From contig QKYL01000001.1 in assembly GCA_003255745.1 (NCBI GenBank), positions 310,001 to 374,000 of the forward strand: DNA of 64,000 nucleotides, written 5' to 3'. Under the pieces are notes generated by a model, which saw only the letters and a program-made list of their open reading frames with translations, searched no databases and was not told the origin of the DNA. Origin of the DNA: Paracoccus saliphilus (GTDB lineage Bacteria; Pseudomonadota; Alphaproteobacteria; Rhodobacterales; Rhodobacteraceae). Numbering within the stretch: position 1 is the first letter of the stretch; each line of letters opens with the position of its first letter. Positions 29,136 to 38,745 of the stretch are shown piece by piece. A program made the translations under genes and the position numbers.

Positions 29136-31676
29136 TCAGTCGTGTGCGTCCGTCAGCCGGGTGCGAATCGCAGACTGCGCGGCCGCAAGGCGCGCCACCG
29201 GAACCCGAAAGGGTGAGCACGAGACATAGTCCAGTCCGGCATCATGGCAGAAGGCGATGGATTCGGGATTGCCACCATGTTCGCCGCAGACGCTGAGCGT
29301 GATGCCAGGCTTTTGCCGCCGGGCGCGCTGGACACCGGTCAGGATCAGTTCGCCGACCCCGTCCTGGTCCAGGACGTGGAAGGGATCCTCGGCATAAACC
29401 GCCTGGCCGACATAGGTTCCCATGAAGCGGCCAGCGTCGTCGCGCGACAGACCATAGGTCATCTGCGTCAGGTCGTTCGTGCCGAAGGACAGAAAGGCCG
29501 CATGGGCCGCGATGTCGCCTGCCCGCAGTGCCGCGCGGGGCGTTTCGACCATGACGCCGAGGCGATAGGTGAAATCGCTGCGCCGTTCGTTGCGGACGGC
29601 GGCCGCCACGGCATCGATGCGGGTCTTGACCAACTCGACCTCGCGCATGGCGCTGACCAAGGGGATCATAATTTCCGGGACAACAGGATCGCCCTTGCGG
29701 CTGGCCTCGACCGTGGCCTCAAAGATGGCGCGGGCCTGCATGTCATAGATCTCGGGGACGGTGATCCCCAGGCGCACGCCCCGCATGCCCAGCATCGGAT
29801 TGAACTCGGTCAGGGCCTCGACCCGCCGGGTAACGTCCGACAGGGGAAGGTCCAGCGATTCCGCCAGTTCTCGCAGCCCCTCGCGGTCGTGGGGCAGGAA
29901 TTCGTGCAGGGGGGGGTCGAACAGGCGAATGGTGACGGGAAGGCCGGCCATGATCTCGAACAGGCGGGTAAAGTCCTGTCGCTGCATCGGCAGGATGCGT
30001 TCCAGCGACAGGCGCCGGTCCTCGGGGCTGTCGGCAAAGATCATCTCGCGCATCGCGGGCAGGCGCTCGGCGTCGAAGAACATGTGCTCGGTCCGGCAGA
30101 GGCCGATCCCCTGGGCCTGGAAGCGACGGGCGGTCAGGGCATCTTCGGGCGTGTCGGCATTGGCGCGCACGGCCAGCCCCCCGGCGGCCGAGGCCCAGTC
30201 CATCAGCTGCGTGAAGGCGTCGTCCAGCGCCGGTGGCAGCAGCACGGCCGCCCCCGCCAGAACCTCGCCCGAGCTGCCGTCGATGGTGATCTCGTCGCCC
30301 TCGCTCAGGACCCGGTCGCCCACGCGCAGGGTGCGGGCGCGGGCGTCAATGCTGATGCCGCTGGCGCCCACGATGCAGGGCAGGCCCAAGCCTCGGGCGA
30401 TCACTGCCGCATGGCTTGTCGTTCCACCCCGTTCCGTCAGAACGGCGACCGCAGCATGCATGCCCCGCACATCCTCAGGGACGGTTTCGCGCCGCACCAG
30501 CACGCAGGGTTCGTCGCGGGCCTGGGCGGCCTGGGCCGCGGCGGCGGAAAAGACGATGCGGCCGGTGGCGGCGCCGGGGCTGGCATCGATGCCACGCGCA
30601 ATCACGTCGCGAGGGGCAAGGGGATCAACCTGGTGGTGCAAAAGGTCGGCCAAGGCGCGTGGCTCGACGCGCATCAGCGCCTCGTCGTGCGGGATGATGC
30701 CATCGCGGGCCAGACTGACGGCAATGCGCACGCTGGCGCGCGAGCTGCGCGCCACTCGCACGGCATCGATGACCGAGATCTGCCCGCCGGTCACGACGAA
30801 CTCGATCTGCATCTCTTCGCGCAGCCGCTCGCGCGCGGCGATGCCGAAGCGGACCAGGTCGGCAAAGATCTCGGGCGCGGTATCCTCCAGCGCCGGACCG
30901 CGTTCGTCGCGGGTCAGGAACAGCGTCTCGGCGCCCGATCCGACGGCCGCGCCATGATGCTGTCCGCGAAAACGGCCAGTGACGCGGGGCGCACCAGTCA
31001 GCGGATCGATGAACTGGATCGTGCCTGATCCGCACAGTCCCGGCCCCAGGGCCAGCGCCATTTCCTGCACGACCAGACCCAAGGGTGCATCCGCCGGGGC
31101 GCCCTTGGCCTGGCGCAGCAGCCGGGCGGTCGGTCCATCCCAGGCACGGGCCATCGACCGCAGCACTTCGGACAGTTGAACGGTCGGGTCCTGCGGGAAG
31201 GGTTCGTCCATCTCGTCGCAATATCGGCGCAGGGCTTCGCCAAGCGCGCCCACCCCGTCCTGCGTGAACATGTCGGGGTCCAGCCGGGCGATGTGGATGG
31301 CATAGCTCTGGACAAAGGCCAGATAGACCGCATCGGCATTGGCCTGCCCGATCTGGCCGACCAGCCGCCGGTGCAGGGCATCGTTGATACCGACGTTCAG
31401 CACCGTGCCTGGACCGCCCCACTCCGGCTTCACGGCGGAGGGACGCACGCTGACCAGCCCGCTGCCCGCAAAAACCTCGCGCAGCGCCTCGGGGCGCACG
31501 GGGCGGCCTTGGGCGATCATGCGCACCGTATCGGCGGAAATTGCAAAGCTGCGGGGAACGGGCAACGACATGCGCACCAGCCGCTGCAGGCATTTGGCCC
31601 GCCATCCGTGGCGCGCGCGGTCGATCCGCCCCGCGGGGGTGATCTCGGCTGCCTCGCTGATGTCCTGCATGTTCAT
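29136..31676 (-). CDS. PPDK-family PEP-utilizing protein
   Basis: 846 residues with the three-part layout of pyruvate phosphate dikinase: ATP-grasp-like region (1-340), phosphohistidine swivel domain with H422 in GGTTSHAAVIARGLGLPCIVG-type loop, and PEP/pyruvate barrel (500-846) with GIGLCRTEHMFF and the CGEHGG loop containing the catalytic cysteine. The swivel and barrel motifs are intact. The ATP-grasp part is unusual: the family's glycine-rich GGKGANLAEM start is absent (RHGWRAKCLQRL there), the VSVRPSA and GGPG segments replace VRSGA and MPGMMD, and the LQTR motif is IDAVR. It may be a PPDK with altered nucleotide binding or a different phosphotransferase. Symbol ppdK would be a guess. 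Confidence 0.75.
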   Translation of the reverse strand: MNMQDISEAAEITPAGRIDRARHGWRAKCLQRLVRMSLPVPRSFAISADTVRMIAQGRPVRPEALREVFAGSGLVSVRPSAVKPEWGGPGTVLNVGINDALHRRLVGQIGQANADAVYLAFVQSYAIHIARLDPDMFTQDGVGALGEALRRYCDEMDEPFPQDPTVQLSEVLRSMARAWDGPTARLLRQAKGAPADAPLGLVVQEMALALGPGLCGSGTIQFIDPLTGAPRVTGRFRGQHHGAAVGSGAETLFLTRDERGPALEDTAPEIFADLVRFGIAARERLREEMQIEFVVTGGQISVIDAVRVARSSRASVRIAVSLARDGIIPHDEALMRVEPRALADLLHHQVDPLAPRDVIARGIDASPGAATGRIVFSAAAAQAAQARDEPCVLVRRETVPEDVRGMHAAVAVLTERGGTTSHAAVIARGLGLPCIVGASGISIDARARTLRVGDRVLSEGDEITIDGSSGEVLAGAAVLLPPALDDAFTQLMDWASAAGGLAVRANADTPEDALTARRFQAQGIGLCRTEHMFFDAERLPAMREMIFADSPEDRRLSLERILPMQRQDFTRLFEIMAGLPVTIRLFDPPLHEFLPHDREGLRELAESLDLPLSDVTRRVEALTEFNPMLGMRGVRLGITVPEIYDMQARAIFEATVEASRKGDPVVPEIMIPLVSAMREVELVKTRIDAVAAAVRNERRSDFTYRLGVMVETPRAALRAGDIAAHAAFLSFGTNDLTQMTYGLSRDDAGRFMGTYVGQAVYAEDPFHVLDQDGVGELILTGVQRARRQKPGITLSVCGEHGGNPESIAFCHDAGLDYVSCSPFRVPVARLAAAQSAIRTRLTDAHD

Positions 31677-31720
31677 GAGCCGACAGAATGGCCCCGCAGG
31701 AGCCGTGCCGCAAGTGCGAA

Positions 31721-31742
31721 AAAGGGGGCCGAAGCCCCCTTT
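31721..31742 (-). terminator. terminator of the cyclophilin pair
   Basis: Perfect 9-bp stem AAAGGGGGC/GCCCCCTTT with a CGAA loop, 24 bases past the ppiA stop. On the minus strand the stem runs into five T residues, so this is a classic intrinsic terminator. It separates the cyclophilins from the PPDK-family gene downstream. Confidence 0.88.
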
Positions 31743-31765
31743 CCGCCAGTCGTCAGAAAGATGCC

Positions 31766-32375
<610 letters not shown>

Positions 32376-32383
<8 letters not shown>

Positions 32384-32882
32384 CGGCGGCCACCTTGACG
32401 CTGATCATGCGGTCGGGGTTCACCGGCGGCTCGCCGCGCTGGATTTTGTCCACATGCTCCATCCCCTCGATCACGCGGCCATAGACCGTGTACTGACCAT
32501 TCAGGAAATGGTTGTCCTTGAAATTGATGAAGAACTGGCTGTTGGCGCTGTTGGGGTTCTGCGACCGGGCCGCACCCAGGGTGCCACGGTCATGCGGCAG
32601 CTTGGAAAACTCGGCCGGCAGGTCCGGCAGGTCCGACCCGCCCGTGCCGGCGCGGCCCGGGTTGTAGTCCTTTTCCATGTTGGCATGGGCCACGTCGCCC
32701 GTTTGCGCCATGAAGCCGTCGATGACGCGGTGGAAGGCCACGTTGTCATAGGCGCCGGCGCGGGCTAGTTCCTTCATCCGCTCGGCGTGCTTGGGGGCAA
32801 CATCGGTCAGCAGCTCGACGACGACGCGGCCGTCCTTCAGCTCGATGACGATGGTGTTTTCCGGGTCCTTGATATCGGCCAT
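32376..32882 (-). CDS. ppiB: cytoplasmic peptidylprolyl isomerase (cyclophilin)
   Basis: 168 residues, no signal peptide. It holds the same catalytic core as the neighbour (VAFHRVIDGFMAQTGD, NSANSQFFINF, and the tryptophan position replaced by H/M in the last helix region). The start at 32882 has AAGGAGG, which rules out the longer frame. Cytoplasmic partner of the periplasmic ppiA it overlaps. Confidence 0.93.
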
Positions 32883-33066
32883 GCGGCCCTCCTTTGCCAG
32901 GTTCGACCCCTGATCTAGGTAATCGAAGGGCAAAGGGCAACGCGCGAAACCGTTATGAAGGGGCCTTGGCGGGATCACGCACATGTTGGACCATCACCAG
33001 AGTTGACGGGACCTGCGCCATGCGGGACAAGCCTCGGCGACGCCCCACAGCCCGAAAGGACGCGAC

Positions 33067-34269
33067 ATGGCCAAGTTCAATACCATCGACGACATGGATC
33101 TGCAGGGAAAGGTCGTGCTGACCCGTGTCGACGTGAACGTGCCGGTCGAGAACGGCCAGGTGACTGACGCGACGCGGATCGAGAAGATCGTGCCGACCGT
33201 GAAGGACATCCAGGCCAAGGGGGGCATTCCCGTGCTGCTGGCGCATTTCGACCGCCCCAAGGGGCAGCGGGTCGAGGCAATGAGCCTGAAGCAGATCGTC
33301 CCGGCCTTGGAGGCGGCCCTGGGCCAGCCCGTGGTCTTTGCCGACGACTGTATCGGCGGCGCGGCCAAGCGCGTGGTGGCGGCACTGCAGCCGGGGCAGG
33401 TGGCCCTGATGGAGAACACCCGTTTCCACGCCGGAGAGGAAACCAACGATGCGACCTTTACGGCCTCGCTGGCGGCCCTGGGCGGGGCTTATGTGAACGA
33501 TGCCTTTTCGGCCGCGCACCGTGCCCATGCCTCGACCGAGGGGCTGGCGCGGCTCTTGAACGCGGGTGCCGGCCGGCTGATGGAGGCCGAGCTGAAGGCG
33601 CTGGACGCCGCTCTGGGTGACCCCAAGCGTCCAGTCATGGCAGTCGTAGGCGGCGCCAAGGTGTCCACCAAGCTGGAACTGCTGACCAACCTGATCGACA
33701 GGGTGGACCATCTGGTCATCGGTGGCGGCATGGCCAACACCTTCCTGGTGGCCCAAGGGATCGAGGTCGGCAGGTCGCTGGCCGAACGCGACATGGCCGA
33801 CACGGCGCGCGCGATTCTGGAAAAGGCCCGGCAGACGGGCTGCAAGATCCACCTGCCGGTCGATATCGTCGTGGCGCGTGAATTCAAGGCGGGCGCCCCG
33901 TCCGAGGTGCTGTCGGTTGCCGAATGCCCGGCGGATGCCATGATCCTGGATGCAGGTCCTGAAACCGTAGCCGCGCTGCGCGAGGCCATGTCGGCCTGCA
34001 AGACGCTGATCTGGAACGGCCCGCTTGGCGCCTTCGAGATCGAGCCCTTCGACGCGGCCACCAACGCCGCCGCAGGTGCCGCCGCGGATCTGACGCGGCA
34101 GGGAACGTTGGTTTCGGTGGCTGGTGGCGGCGACACAGTCGCGGCACTAAACAAGGCGGGCGCGGCCCAGGATTTCACCTTCATCTCGACCGCGGGCGGA
34201 GCCTTCCTCGAGTGGATGGAGGGCAAGACCCTGCCAGGCGTGGCCGCGCTGGTGGCGTCCAAGCGCTGA
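33067..34269 (+). CDS. pgk: phosphoglycerate kinase
   Basis: Glycolytic/gluconeogenic enzyme converting 1,3-bisphosphoglycerate and ADP to 3-phosphoglycerate and ATP. The 400 residues include the [11 protein letters not shown] substrate loop, [43 protein letters not shown] and the nucleotide site [18 protein letters not shown] lies upstream of the ATG. Diverges from ppiB; in related genomes fructose-bisphosphate aldolase follows, but here the next gene is convergent hom, 294 bases away. Confidence 0.98.
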   Translation: MAKFNTIDDMDLQGKVVLTRVDVNVPVENGQVTDATRIEKIVPTVKDIQAKGGIPVLLAHFDRPKGQRVEAMSLKQIVPALEAALGQPVVFADDCIGGAAKRVVAALQPGQVALMENTRFHAGEETNDATFTASLAALGGAYVNDAFSAAHRAHASTEGLARLLNAGAGRLMEAELKALDAALGDPKRPVMAVVGGAKVSTKLELLTNLIDRVDHLVIGGGMANTFLVAQGIEVGRSLAERDMADTARAILEKARQTGCKIHLPVDIVVAREFKAGAPSEVLSVAECPADAMILDAGPETVAALREAMSACKTLIWNGPLGAFEIEPFDAATNAAAGAAADLTRQGTLVSVAGGGDTVAALNKAGAAQDFTFISTAGGAFLEWMEGKTLPGVAALVASKR

Positions 34270-34492
34270 TCCGCAAAGGTCTGGGGAAAATCTGCACGGC
34301 GCCGCGCGGCCAAGCGCCTGGCGCCTTGCAAGCAGGCCCTGTCAACGGGGGGCGCATCTTCGTCTTATTTGCGCGGTCTGTGGCGGAAAAACGAAGCCTT
34401 CATCACCGGGGGCAGCGGTCCTGGGCAATGACGCAGGAAGCGCTTCAGAAGCTGGTCGGGCTTGACAGGGACGTCTTGAGTGATCAAGCGGA

Positions 34493-34512
34493 CGCGCCCC
34501 CAAGGGGGCGCG
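34493..34512. terminator. possible hairpin between pgk and hom
   Basis: A 9-bp arm pair CGCGCCCCC/GGGGGCGCG with a two-base centre lies in the 294-base gap between convergent pgk and hom. It lacks a T tract, so a terminator is possible only by position. The rest of the gap shows no gene. Confidence 0.4.
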
Positions 34513-34563
34513 ACACGATCAGCGCCTTGCGGCGCGGGACAGGAGCCTTGCGGCCCCCCTGTG

Positions 34564-35853
34564 TCAGACTTCCTCGATGCGCAGCTCGACCGGGTCGCTG
34601 ACCAGGACGCCGGTCCGGGGCAGGGCCTCGATGGCAAAGTCGATGGCATCGGGGGTGGTCTTGTGCGTCACCACCAAGACGGGAACGCTGGCCGGGCTGT
34701 GTTGGCCGTATTGCCGCATCCGGTCGATCGAGATGCCCGCGTCCCCCAGAACGGTGGCCACTTTGGCCAAAGCGCCCGGTTTGTCCTGCAGCTCCAGCCG
34801 GATGTAATAGGCTGCGGGTACCGCCGTGCGGGCGGGTTGCGCAGCCATCAGCGTCTCGGCGGGCTGGCCGAAGACCGGAAGGCGCACGTCGCGGGCGATC
34901 TCGACGATGTCGGACAGCACGGCGCTGGCGGTCGGACCCTCGCCTGCGCCAGCACCACGCAGGACGATCTGGCCCACGCTGTCCCCTTCGATCACCACCA
35001 TATTCGTGCCACCCACCAGCTGACCAAGAGGGCTGTCCGCAGGCACCAGGCAGGGCGACATCCGCTGTTCCAGCCCGCGCGCCGTCATCTGCGCCACGCC
35101 CAGCAGCTTGATGCGATAGCCCATGTCGGCGGCGCGGCGGATGTCGTCGATGCTGACGCGTTCGATCCCCTCGATCTCGACCGCGTCAAAGGCGACCTGC
35201 GTGCCGAAGGCGATCGACGACAGGATCGCCAGCTTGTGGCCGGCGTCGATCCCGCCCACGTCCAACGTCGGGTCGGCCTCCAGATAGCCCAGCTGCCGCG
35301 CCTCTTCGAAGACGGCCTCATACGGCAGGCCGGCGCTTTCCATCCGTGTCAGGATATAGTTGCAGGTGCCGTTCATGACCCCCATCACACGGGTGATGCG
35401 GTTGCCGGCCATGCTCTCGGTCATCGACTTGATCACCGGGATGCCGCCCGCGACGGCCGCCTCAAAGCGGATCACCCGGCCCAGGCTTTCGGCCAGTTCG
35501 GCCAGGTGCTGTCCATGCAACGCCAGCAGGGCCTTGTTGGCGGTCACCACATCCTTGCCCGAACGCAGCGCGGCCTCGATGCTGTCGCGGGCTATGCCCG
35601 TGTCGCCGCCGACAAGCTCGACAAAGACATCGACGTCATCGGCGGTCGCCACGGCCATCGGGTCGGTTTCCCATCGATAAGCGGACAGGTCAGCGTCGCG
35701 GTTCTTCATGCGGTCGCGGGCGCTGACGGCGCTGATCGTGACGGCGCGCCCGGAACGGCGTGACAGCAGGTCCGCATGTTTCTGGACAATCTTGACGACA
35801 CCGATCCCGACGGTGCCAAGCCCGGCGATGCCGAGGCGGAGGGGGGACGACAT
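34564..35853 (-). CDS. hom: homoserine dehydrogenase
   Basis: Reduces aspartate semialdehyde to homoserine for threonine and methionine. The 429 residues have an NAD(P) fold (GIAGLGTVGIGVV), the catalytic region with GLGYLEADPTLDVGGIDAGHK-like segment (the lysine in DAGHK is catalytic) and a C-terminal ACT domain starting near residue 345 (YYIRLELQDKPGALAKVATVL), which normally mediates threonine feedback. GAGAGGAA precedes the ATG. Homoserine made here could feed metY at 21-22 kb. Monofunctional; no aspartokinase domain. Confidence 0.96.
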   Translation of the reverse strand: MSSPLRLGIAGLGTVGIGVVKIVQKHADLLSRRSGRAVTISAVSARDRMKNRDADLSAYRWETDPMAVATADDVDVFVELVGGDTGIARDSIEAALRSGKDVVTANKALLALHGQHLAELAESLGRVIRFEAAVAGGIPVIKSMTESMAGNRITRVMGVMNGTCNYILTRMESAGLPYEAVFEEARQLGYLEADPTLDVGGIDAGHKLAILSSIAFGTQVAFDAVEIEGIERVSIDDIRRAADMGYRIKLLGVAQMTARGLEQRMSPCLVPADSPLGQLVGGTNMVVIEGDSVGQIVLRGAGAGEGPTASAVLSDIVEIARDVRLPVFGQPAETLMAAQPARTAVPAAYYIRLELQDKPGALAKVATVLGDAGISIDRMRQYGQHSPASVPVLVVTHKTTPDAIDFAIEALPRTGVLVSDPVELRIEEV

Positions 35854-36329
35854 GGGTTCCTCTCATCCTTGATTTCGCGGGTGTTAGCGCGGCAGAGGGC
35901 GGCTTGCAACGCGCGAAAGGGCGCGGGCGGCGAACAGTCAAGGGCCCGTGTCATCCTGGCCAGCCCACCAACGACGCGGCAGACGGCCTGCGAGGTGCGA
36001 GCCCGCAGGGCCAGCACCTCTGCCGGCCTCAGATTGTCGGGACAAAACCCTCGCCCCGTGTGTTGATGCAGGTTGGGTGCCACATGTTGTCGCGGGTGCC
36101 GGGCCGCCACGAGGCGTGGCACAGCATGTTGCGCCCCAGGCGCAGGGCTGGCAGTTCCTGCGCCAGCGCGGCTTTCGCCGGACCCGGCGGGGCCGCCTCA
36201 AGAAAGCCAGCGATCAGCGTCCCAAGGGTGTCGTCGACGATGTCGTCCACCCGCCGCAGCCATGCCTGCTGCGCGGTATCGTGCACCTCTTTGCCCAGAT
36301 CCTGGCGGGTCAGGAAAAAGATCGCCCGC

Positions 36330-37690
36330 TTTGGCAGGCTGCTTTGAAGTCTGTGAGCAGAAGCGGTTTCCGATCGGGGTAACCTTTGGCGTTCAGCTTC
36401 GTGTCCTCAGTCTCCCGGCTACTGCCTGCGGGACGGCGGTTCTCCCCGTCACGCAGCCAGCAGCCGGGGTGGCTGGGCAAGGTTGTTGGCGCCATTGTCA
36501 TGATGAAGCGGGGGCGCACGGGCTCGACGCCGCAATGGACAGTCTGCGCCATGCGCCCCGCGCTCCTGGCCCAGCCAAAGGCCTCTTCGATCCGTTCGCG
36601 GTGCTTGATCGACAGGGCATAGCCTTTGTGCCGGGTGGTGCGGCCGTCGATCGCCGAGCAACGAGACTGCTGGGAAACGTAGGGCGTGCCGCAAGCGTGG
36701 CGCAGGTCAGCAACGAACCCGGCAGCGTCGAACCCTTGTCCGCACCGCGCGTCCGTTGCCGGGCCGATCCGGGGGAATGGCGGTGGATCATGTCGAGCGC
36801 CGCCTGTCGTTCGGCATGGCCCTCGGCCTTGGGTCGGTTCGCCCTGCACGATCGGGTCCCAGCGGCTCTCCACCAGCGCGTGGCCGGTGAAGCACAGCAT
36901 TGCCCCGGTGCCGAGGGATTTCCTGTAGAGCCCTGCGTCCGGCTCGGTGGTCGAGGCACGGGCGGCATTGGACCGCTTCTTGCCCCGGAAATCGACTTCG
37001 GCGTTACGGTTCTGGCGGGTGGGGCGGGGCATAGGGTCCGTCTGGGACCGGGTCCGGGTCGGTTCAGGGCGGCCATTGGCGGACCTGTCAGGTCCGATCG
37101 GGCTGCCGGGGTCGTTGTTGGGATGCGTGTTCGCGGCCTTTGGCGGGACGCACTTCATCGAGGCATAGGCCTTGACCAGTCTGCCGTCGACCAAGACGTG
37201 GTTGTCCAACAGCAGCGGCGCGACGTCGCGATGCGCCAGGATCGCCGCCCTCACCTGTGCCGCGACATATCGGGGGTCAGCAACCGGTCGCGGTTCTTGG
37301 TGAAGACCGGCGGCACCCAGACCGGGTCGTCGATCCCCGAGGCCGGGGAACCAGGGGAACAAGATTTTCTACTGCATCTGCTCCATCAACCGCTATTCCG
37401 ATCGGATCAAGAACAAGACCTGAACCAAGCTGGCCCGGATCAACCGCTCCGGCGCGATCGATGGACGACCGAGATCGGCGGAAAGCCCCCCAAACTCAGC
37501 GTCCAAGCTTCATCACATGCCGGATCGTGCGCGAGCCGGATGCCGCGTCGGGATGCGTGCCTCCAATCGACATGGCTGAACAGCGACATGCTTGCATCGT
37601 CCGTCCCGCGCATCCTCACCCCCGCCCTTGTTGTGCAAAAGGTGAAGCATGTTCCGAAAACCACGTCGAGGGCGGACTTCTTCTTCAGCA
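36330..37690 (-). mobile_element. decayed IS5-family insertion sequence
   Basis: About 1.36 kb between the two halves of the split gene, containing a broken IS5-type transposase. The outer ends show weak terminal similarity when the right end (minus strand, from GCTGAAGAAGAAGTCCG) is compared with the left end (plus strand, from GCTGCTTTGAAGTCTG). I could not define a target-site duplication. Boundaries are therefore approximate to within about 10 bases. The element is not expected to be mobile. Confidence 0.7.
36449..37613 (-). pseudogene. IS5-family transposase, broken by stops and frameshifts
   Basis: Pieces in all three minus frames line up with one IS5-type transposase. It starts MRGTDDASMSLFSHVDW (37613), shifts frame to GRPSIAPERLIRASLVQ, hits TAG after LIRSE, continues RLMEQMQ-TAG-KILFPWFPGLG, then DNHVLVDGRLVKAYASMK with the first catalytic D, NAEVDFRGKKRSN, a shifted stretch with GADKG (second D), back to AGFVADLRHACGTP, SAIDGRTTRHKGY and RIEEAFGW (catalytic E), and a last shift to ANNLAQPPRLLAA before the stop. 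At least two in-frame stops and four frameshifts make it non-functional. Confidence 0.88.
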
Positions 37691-37793
37691 TGTGAGGGCC
37701 TCTTCCAGAAAACCGAAGGCCGCCACGGCATGGCCGATGGCCGCAGCCATGTATTCGGGCAGGCGATCGGGTGCACGGGGCAGGGGCACCGGG

Positions 37794-38618
37794 CTATTCG
37801 CGCCACAGTTTTTCGACCCAGGGCGTGGGCCGGACGTAATGGCGCAGATGCTTCCATACGCTCTCGCGCCGGTCGCCTGTCCAAATGGCGCGAAGATGTT
37901 CCAGCGGCGGCCGCGCATGGTCGGCCTCATCCCACCGTCCCAGGATCGCGTCGGGCGGGTTCAGGCTGCCGGGGAACATGACGATGCGGGTGCCCTCGGG
38001 GATGCGCGGGGCCATGAGATAGTTCAGCGGAAAGACGGGTACGCAGTGAAAGCGAAAATGCGCCAGCCAGCCCTTAGGCCAGAACTTGACTCCGCCGGGC
38101 GCATTGCGGGTGACGAAGCGTTGTTCATAGCGGTACTTGTCCGCTGCGCCCTGTGGGTCGGCTGCGAAAATGCCCTGCAACGGTGCCAGCTTGCCGACCC
38201 GCATCCGATAGACCGAGGTCTGGCCCATCTTCTCGAAGGGCGTATTGGGGTTGAGTCCCAGGATTGTGTCGTCGGGATTTCCATGCGCGAAAAACGCATC
38301 CAAATCGCCCGTCACGATGACATCCAGATCCAGGAACAGCACCACGCCGGTGACATCCCCCAGATCGCCCCACAGCCGCGACTTGGGCCACTTGCCGCGC
38401 GTGTTCACCGGCGCCTGGTAGGCAAAATCGGGCAAAGGTCGCACGGCCACATCCGGGTGCAGCCCGCTGCCATCGTCGGTAAAGCAGAACAGCCGGAAGG
38501 GCGGCGTGATGTTGCGCGCGATCATGGCGTGCAGGCGGTTTACATATTCCGGCCCGAACTTGGTGCCCCACTTGATGCAGATGATCTGCTTGACCGATCC
38601 GTTGCGCCCGTCGCTCAT
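37794..38618 (-). CDS. glycosyltransferase (nucleotide-diphospho-sugar type)
   Basis: A 274-residue soluble protein of a kind found in Rhodobacteraceae and annotated as glycosyltransferase. It starts with a strand plus KWGTKFGPEYVNRL, has a DD pair in CFTDDGSGLHPD, and the LFLDLDVIVTGDLDAFF segment supplies the D-x-D motif that binds a metal-sugar nucleotide. The lower part has WLAHFRFHCVPVFPLNY. Acceptor and sugar are unknown; surface polysaccharide or LPS is a guess. The ATG at 38618 is preceded by GAGG. It is followed five bases later by the split gene. Confidence 0.75.
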   Translation of the reverse strand: MSDGRNGSVKQIICIKWGTKFGPEYVNRLHAMIARNITPPFRLFCFTDDGSGLHPDVAVRPLPDFAYQAPVNTRGKWPKSRLWGDLGDVTGVVLFLDLDVIVTGDLDAFFAHGNPDDTILGLNPNTPFEKMGQTSVYRMRVGKLAPLQGIFAADPQGAADKYRYEQRFVTRNAPGGVKFWPKGWLAHFRFHCVPVFPLNYLMAPRIPEGTRIVMFPGSLNPPDAILGRWDEADHARPPLEHLRAIWTGDRRESVWKHLRHYVRPTPWVEKLWRE

Positions 38619-38708
38619 GCCTGCCTCGCGCTGTTTGGTGGACAGGGTTTCACAGCGGGAACGCCAAGACAACGCCTCTTCTTTGTTGCCCAAGTACCCT
38701 GCGGGGGT

Positions 38709-38729
38709 CCGGGGGCGCAAAGCCCCCGG
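38709..38729 (-). terminator. hairpin after methylmalonyl-CoA mutase
   Basis: An 8-bp stem CCGGGGGC/GCCCCCGG with a 5-base loop, 17 bases past the mutase stop on the minus strand. It has no T tract, so termination is probable by position but not proven. Confidence 0.5.
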
Positions 38730-38745
38730 CGGTCGCGGGACGCAA

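Larger units (their letters stand above)
36029..37789 (-). pseudogene. small helical gene split by an IS element (HEPN-like motif)
   Basis: Two minus-strand pieces look like halves of one gene. The 5' piece (GTG 37789 to about 37691) encodes about 33 residues ending AVAAFGFLEEALT. The 3' piece (about 36328 to TAA-type stop at 36029) continues RAIFFLTRQDLGKE, then AWLRRVDDIVDDTLGTLIAGF, LRLGRNMLCHASW and HPTCINTRGEGF. Joined, they form a roughly 130-residue, mostly helical protein with R-N-x-x-x-H, the kind of motif seen in HEPN-domain proteins. The GTG lies five bases after the glycosyltransferase stop, so it was its operon partner. Joining the halves and the HEPN relation are my inference; the family is not recognised with certainty. 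Confidence 0.5.

Noticed and set aside
29244..31028. 594-residue plus-strand frame opposite the PPDK-family gene
   Set aside because: His/Gly/Arg-rich composition and no motif; it mirrors a well-supported minus-strand gene.
36073..37695. 540-residue plus-strand frame across the IS element
   Set aside because: The minus strand gives recognisable transposase blocks in several frames. The plus frame has no match and no good start signal.
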